Shown piece by piece: positions 62,959 through 64,000 of a DNA stretch of 64,000 nucleotides (positions are counted from its first letter, which is position 1; every line of letters begins with the position of its first letter). The stretch is from Chryseobacterium edaphi (GTDB lineage Bacteria; Bacteroidota; Bacteroidia; Flavobacteriales; Weeksellaceae). The notes below the pieces were generated by a model. It did not search any database. It was not told the DNA's origin and worked only from the letters and a program-made list of their open reading frames with translations. The stretch lies in the NCBI RefSeq assembly GCF_025628985.1, contig NZ_JAOTEM010000001.1, positions 248,001 through 312,000 of the forward strand. The letters run 5' to 3'. Position numbers and translations under genes: made by a program.

Positions 62959-63054
62959 AATTCCGTTATTTGAGTGCAAATTTCCATAGAAATTATGGAT
63001 GATAAATGCGTTTTATATTTAAATGTAATGAATAGTTTGAATAATGTAATGAAA

Positions 63055-63444
63055 TTATCTGAAGCTATAACCCAATCCTACACCTACTTTCCAGTTTCCG
63101 TTTTGTGTAGCGGTTTTGCTGTTGTAGTATAGCGGAATCTGCAGTACTATTTTTTTATAAACCGCAGCAATTCCCACTCCCAGATTCGGTGTGATTGCGC
63201 TGTTTTTAGTTCCTGAAGATTTGTCTTCTTTGATTCTTAAGGATGGCAACATTCCCAACATGACTTTGGTGCTTTTGTGGTTGAAACTTATATTTGGTCC
63301 CGTAAAATTGATGAAAGCTCCGTGATCTACATATCCTGCAACAACAATTCCTTCAAAAAATGATGCTTTTATTTTGGATGAATTTTCCTGTGCGAAAAAT
63401 AAGGTTGAGGAAAATAATAAAGCTGTGGAAACAGTTTTCTTCAT
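63055..63444 (-). CDS. Small secreted/outer-membrane protein, hypothetical
   Basis: 129 residues with signal peptide ending TLFFAQ. The mature part is made of short amphipathic strands (GIVVAGYVDHGAF, STKVMLGMLPSLRI, PNLGVGIAAVYKKIVLQIPLYY, WKVGVGLGYSFR) that would form a small outer-membrane barrel, ending with Phe-Arg. It precedes the LytTR response regulator gene on the opposite side of an intergenic space of 104 bp; both are on the - strand. Confidence 0.7.
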   Translation of the reverse strand: MKKTVSTALLFSSTLFFAQENSSKIKASFFEGIVVAGYVDHGAFINFTGPNISFNHKSTKVMLGMLPSLRIKEDKSSGTKNSAITPNLGVGIAAVYKKIVLQIPLYYNSKTATQNGNWKVGVGLGYSFR

Positions 63445-63548
63445 AATGACTTTTTAAGTCCGCAAAAATACAGGTAGAAAATCATTCAGATAGCAGAATG
63501 TAATCAACAGACTTAATTATGCAATGAAAACAACAATGTTTGAAAGAT

Positions 63549-64000
63549 TTACTTTCCAAAGATCTCCAGTAAATGTGTTTTGTAGGTATCACCAATCTGC
63601 AGTTTTAGGAAATTTTCTCCTTCCGAAACCAATGTTGTAATGATTTCGTTGGTTGAAAAAACTTTGATTGCCGAAATGGCGATAATCTCTTTTTTGTTGA
63701 CCTGTGCAAAATCTTTAGAAGGCAACATTTCTAAAAGTGATTTGAAATTGAGGTTTTTCAATACAATTGTAGAATTGTCTTTAAGGGTAATTTCCTTATC
63801 ACGACTATCGATTTCGGAGGTTTTGATGTAGGCAATTTGCTCTGTAAAAATAATGGTTTTTCCGATGTTGGTATTCCATTCTATAAAATCTTTTTTTTGA
63901 GAATGGGCGTTGATTTCTTTCACTTTTTCAAATGCCTGAATCAGTCTTTCTTTTTTAATAGGTTTCCGGACATAATCAACAACATTCAGGTCAAAAGCTT
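63549..64000 (-). CDS. LytTR response regulator, 5' end outside window
   Basis: Read to the window edge, the frame is open: AFDLNVVDYVRKPIKKERL is the end of a CheY-like receiver domain (conserved Lys-Pro). It is followed by a LytTR DNA-binding domain from KTIIFTEQIAYIKTSEID through GDTYKTHLLEIFGK. The GTG-start at 63923 of a shorter frame is therefore not the true start. Sensor kinases for such regulators are usually encoded upstream, beyond this window. Confidence 0.85.
   Translation of the reverse strand, partial: AFDLNVVDYVRKPIKKERLIQAFEKVKEINAHSQKKDFIEWNTNIGKTIIFTEQIAYIKTSEIDSRDKEITLKDNSTIVLKNLNFKSLLEMLPSKDFAQVNKKEIIAISAIKVFSTNEIITTLVSEGENFLKLQIGDTYKTHLLEIFGK

Overview
The window is a chromosomal segment of a Bacteroidota bacterium, most likely a Chryseobacterium-like member of the Weeksellaceae. 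Grounds for this are the AT-rich composition, promoters with the Bacteroidota -7 element TAnnTTTG, many short secreted proteins ending their signal peptide in AQ or SQ, and recognisable flavobacterial genes (DUF1501/DUF1800 pair, YceI pair, PagL-like protein, cold-shock protein with a basic N-terminal extension). No plasmid, phage or intact insertion sequence is visible.

Layout. 1-7.3 kb: the 3' part of a giant secreted repeat protein, a small secreted partner, hypothetical genes, an array of degenerate 21-bp repeats and two helix-turn-helix genes. 7.4-10.8 kb: a two-gene polysaccharide unit (PL1 pectate lyase plus a six-hairpin-glycosidase-like protein). 11.4-22.6 kb: a redox/stress region with AraC regulator, DsrE protein, old yellow enzyme, three SDRs, a quinone reductase and three small FNR-type regulators. 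22.9-33.9 kb: housekeeping genes (tRNA-Leu, PhnP-like hydrolase, GAF protein, mgtE, rpsO, pagL-like, pnp, cold-shock gene). 34-46.1 kb: an accessory block with two parts. The first is an overlapping ATPase-TPR-nucleotidyltransferase cassette. The second is an RNA-repair-like operon (divergent RtcB, a structured RNA leader, a TerD-like-domain protein, nucleotidyltransferase, sirtuin, ATP-grasp) flanked by HopJ and WYL genes. 46.2-64 kb: DUF1501/DUF1800, glucokinase, YceI pair, ammonium transporter, serine dehydratase, a serine hydrolase operon, tyrA with an attenuator, a cation/proton antiporter and a truncated LytTR response regulator.

Strongest observations. (1) Between rtcB and the next gene of its operon lie a 110-nt tRNA-like RNA with an enlarged anticodon arm and three hairpins. 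The hairpins share an AAA/C internal loop and a UCCU loop start, and their stems differ by compensatory base changes. (2) The three FNR-regulated-looking oxidoreductase promoters each carry two TTGAT-type boxes with identical geometry: 23 bp between centres and 35 bp from the proximal centre to the TTTG of the -7 element. (3) The dsrE and OYE promoters share a tandem 21-bp-spaced operator at identical distance from TTTG, next to an AraC gene. (4) tyrA has a leader peptide with three consecutive Tyr codons ahead of a terminator hairpin. (5) An ATPase-TPR-nucleotidyltransferase cassette with overlapping genes and its own promoter resembles the organisation of conflict systems.

All family calls are from reading the sequence; no database search was possible.
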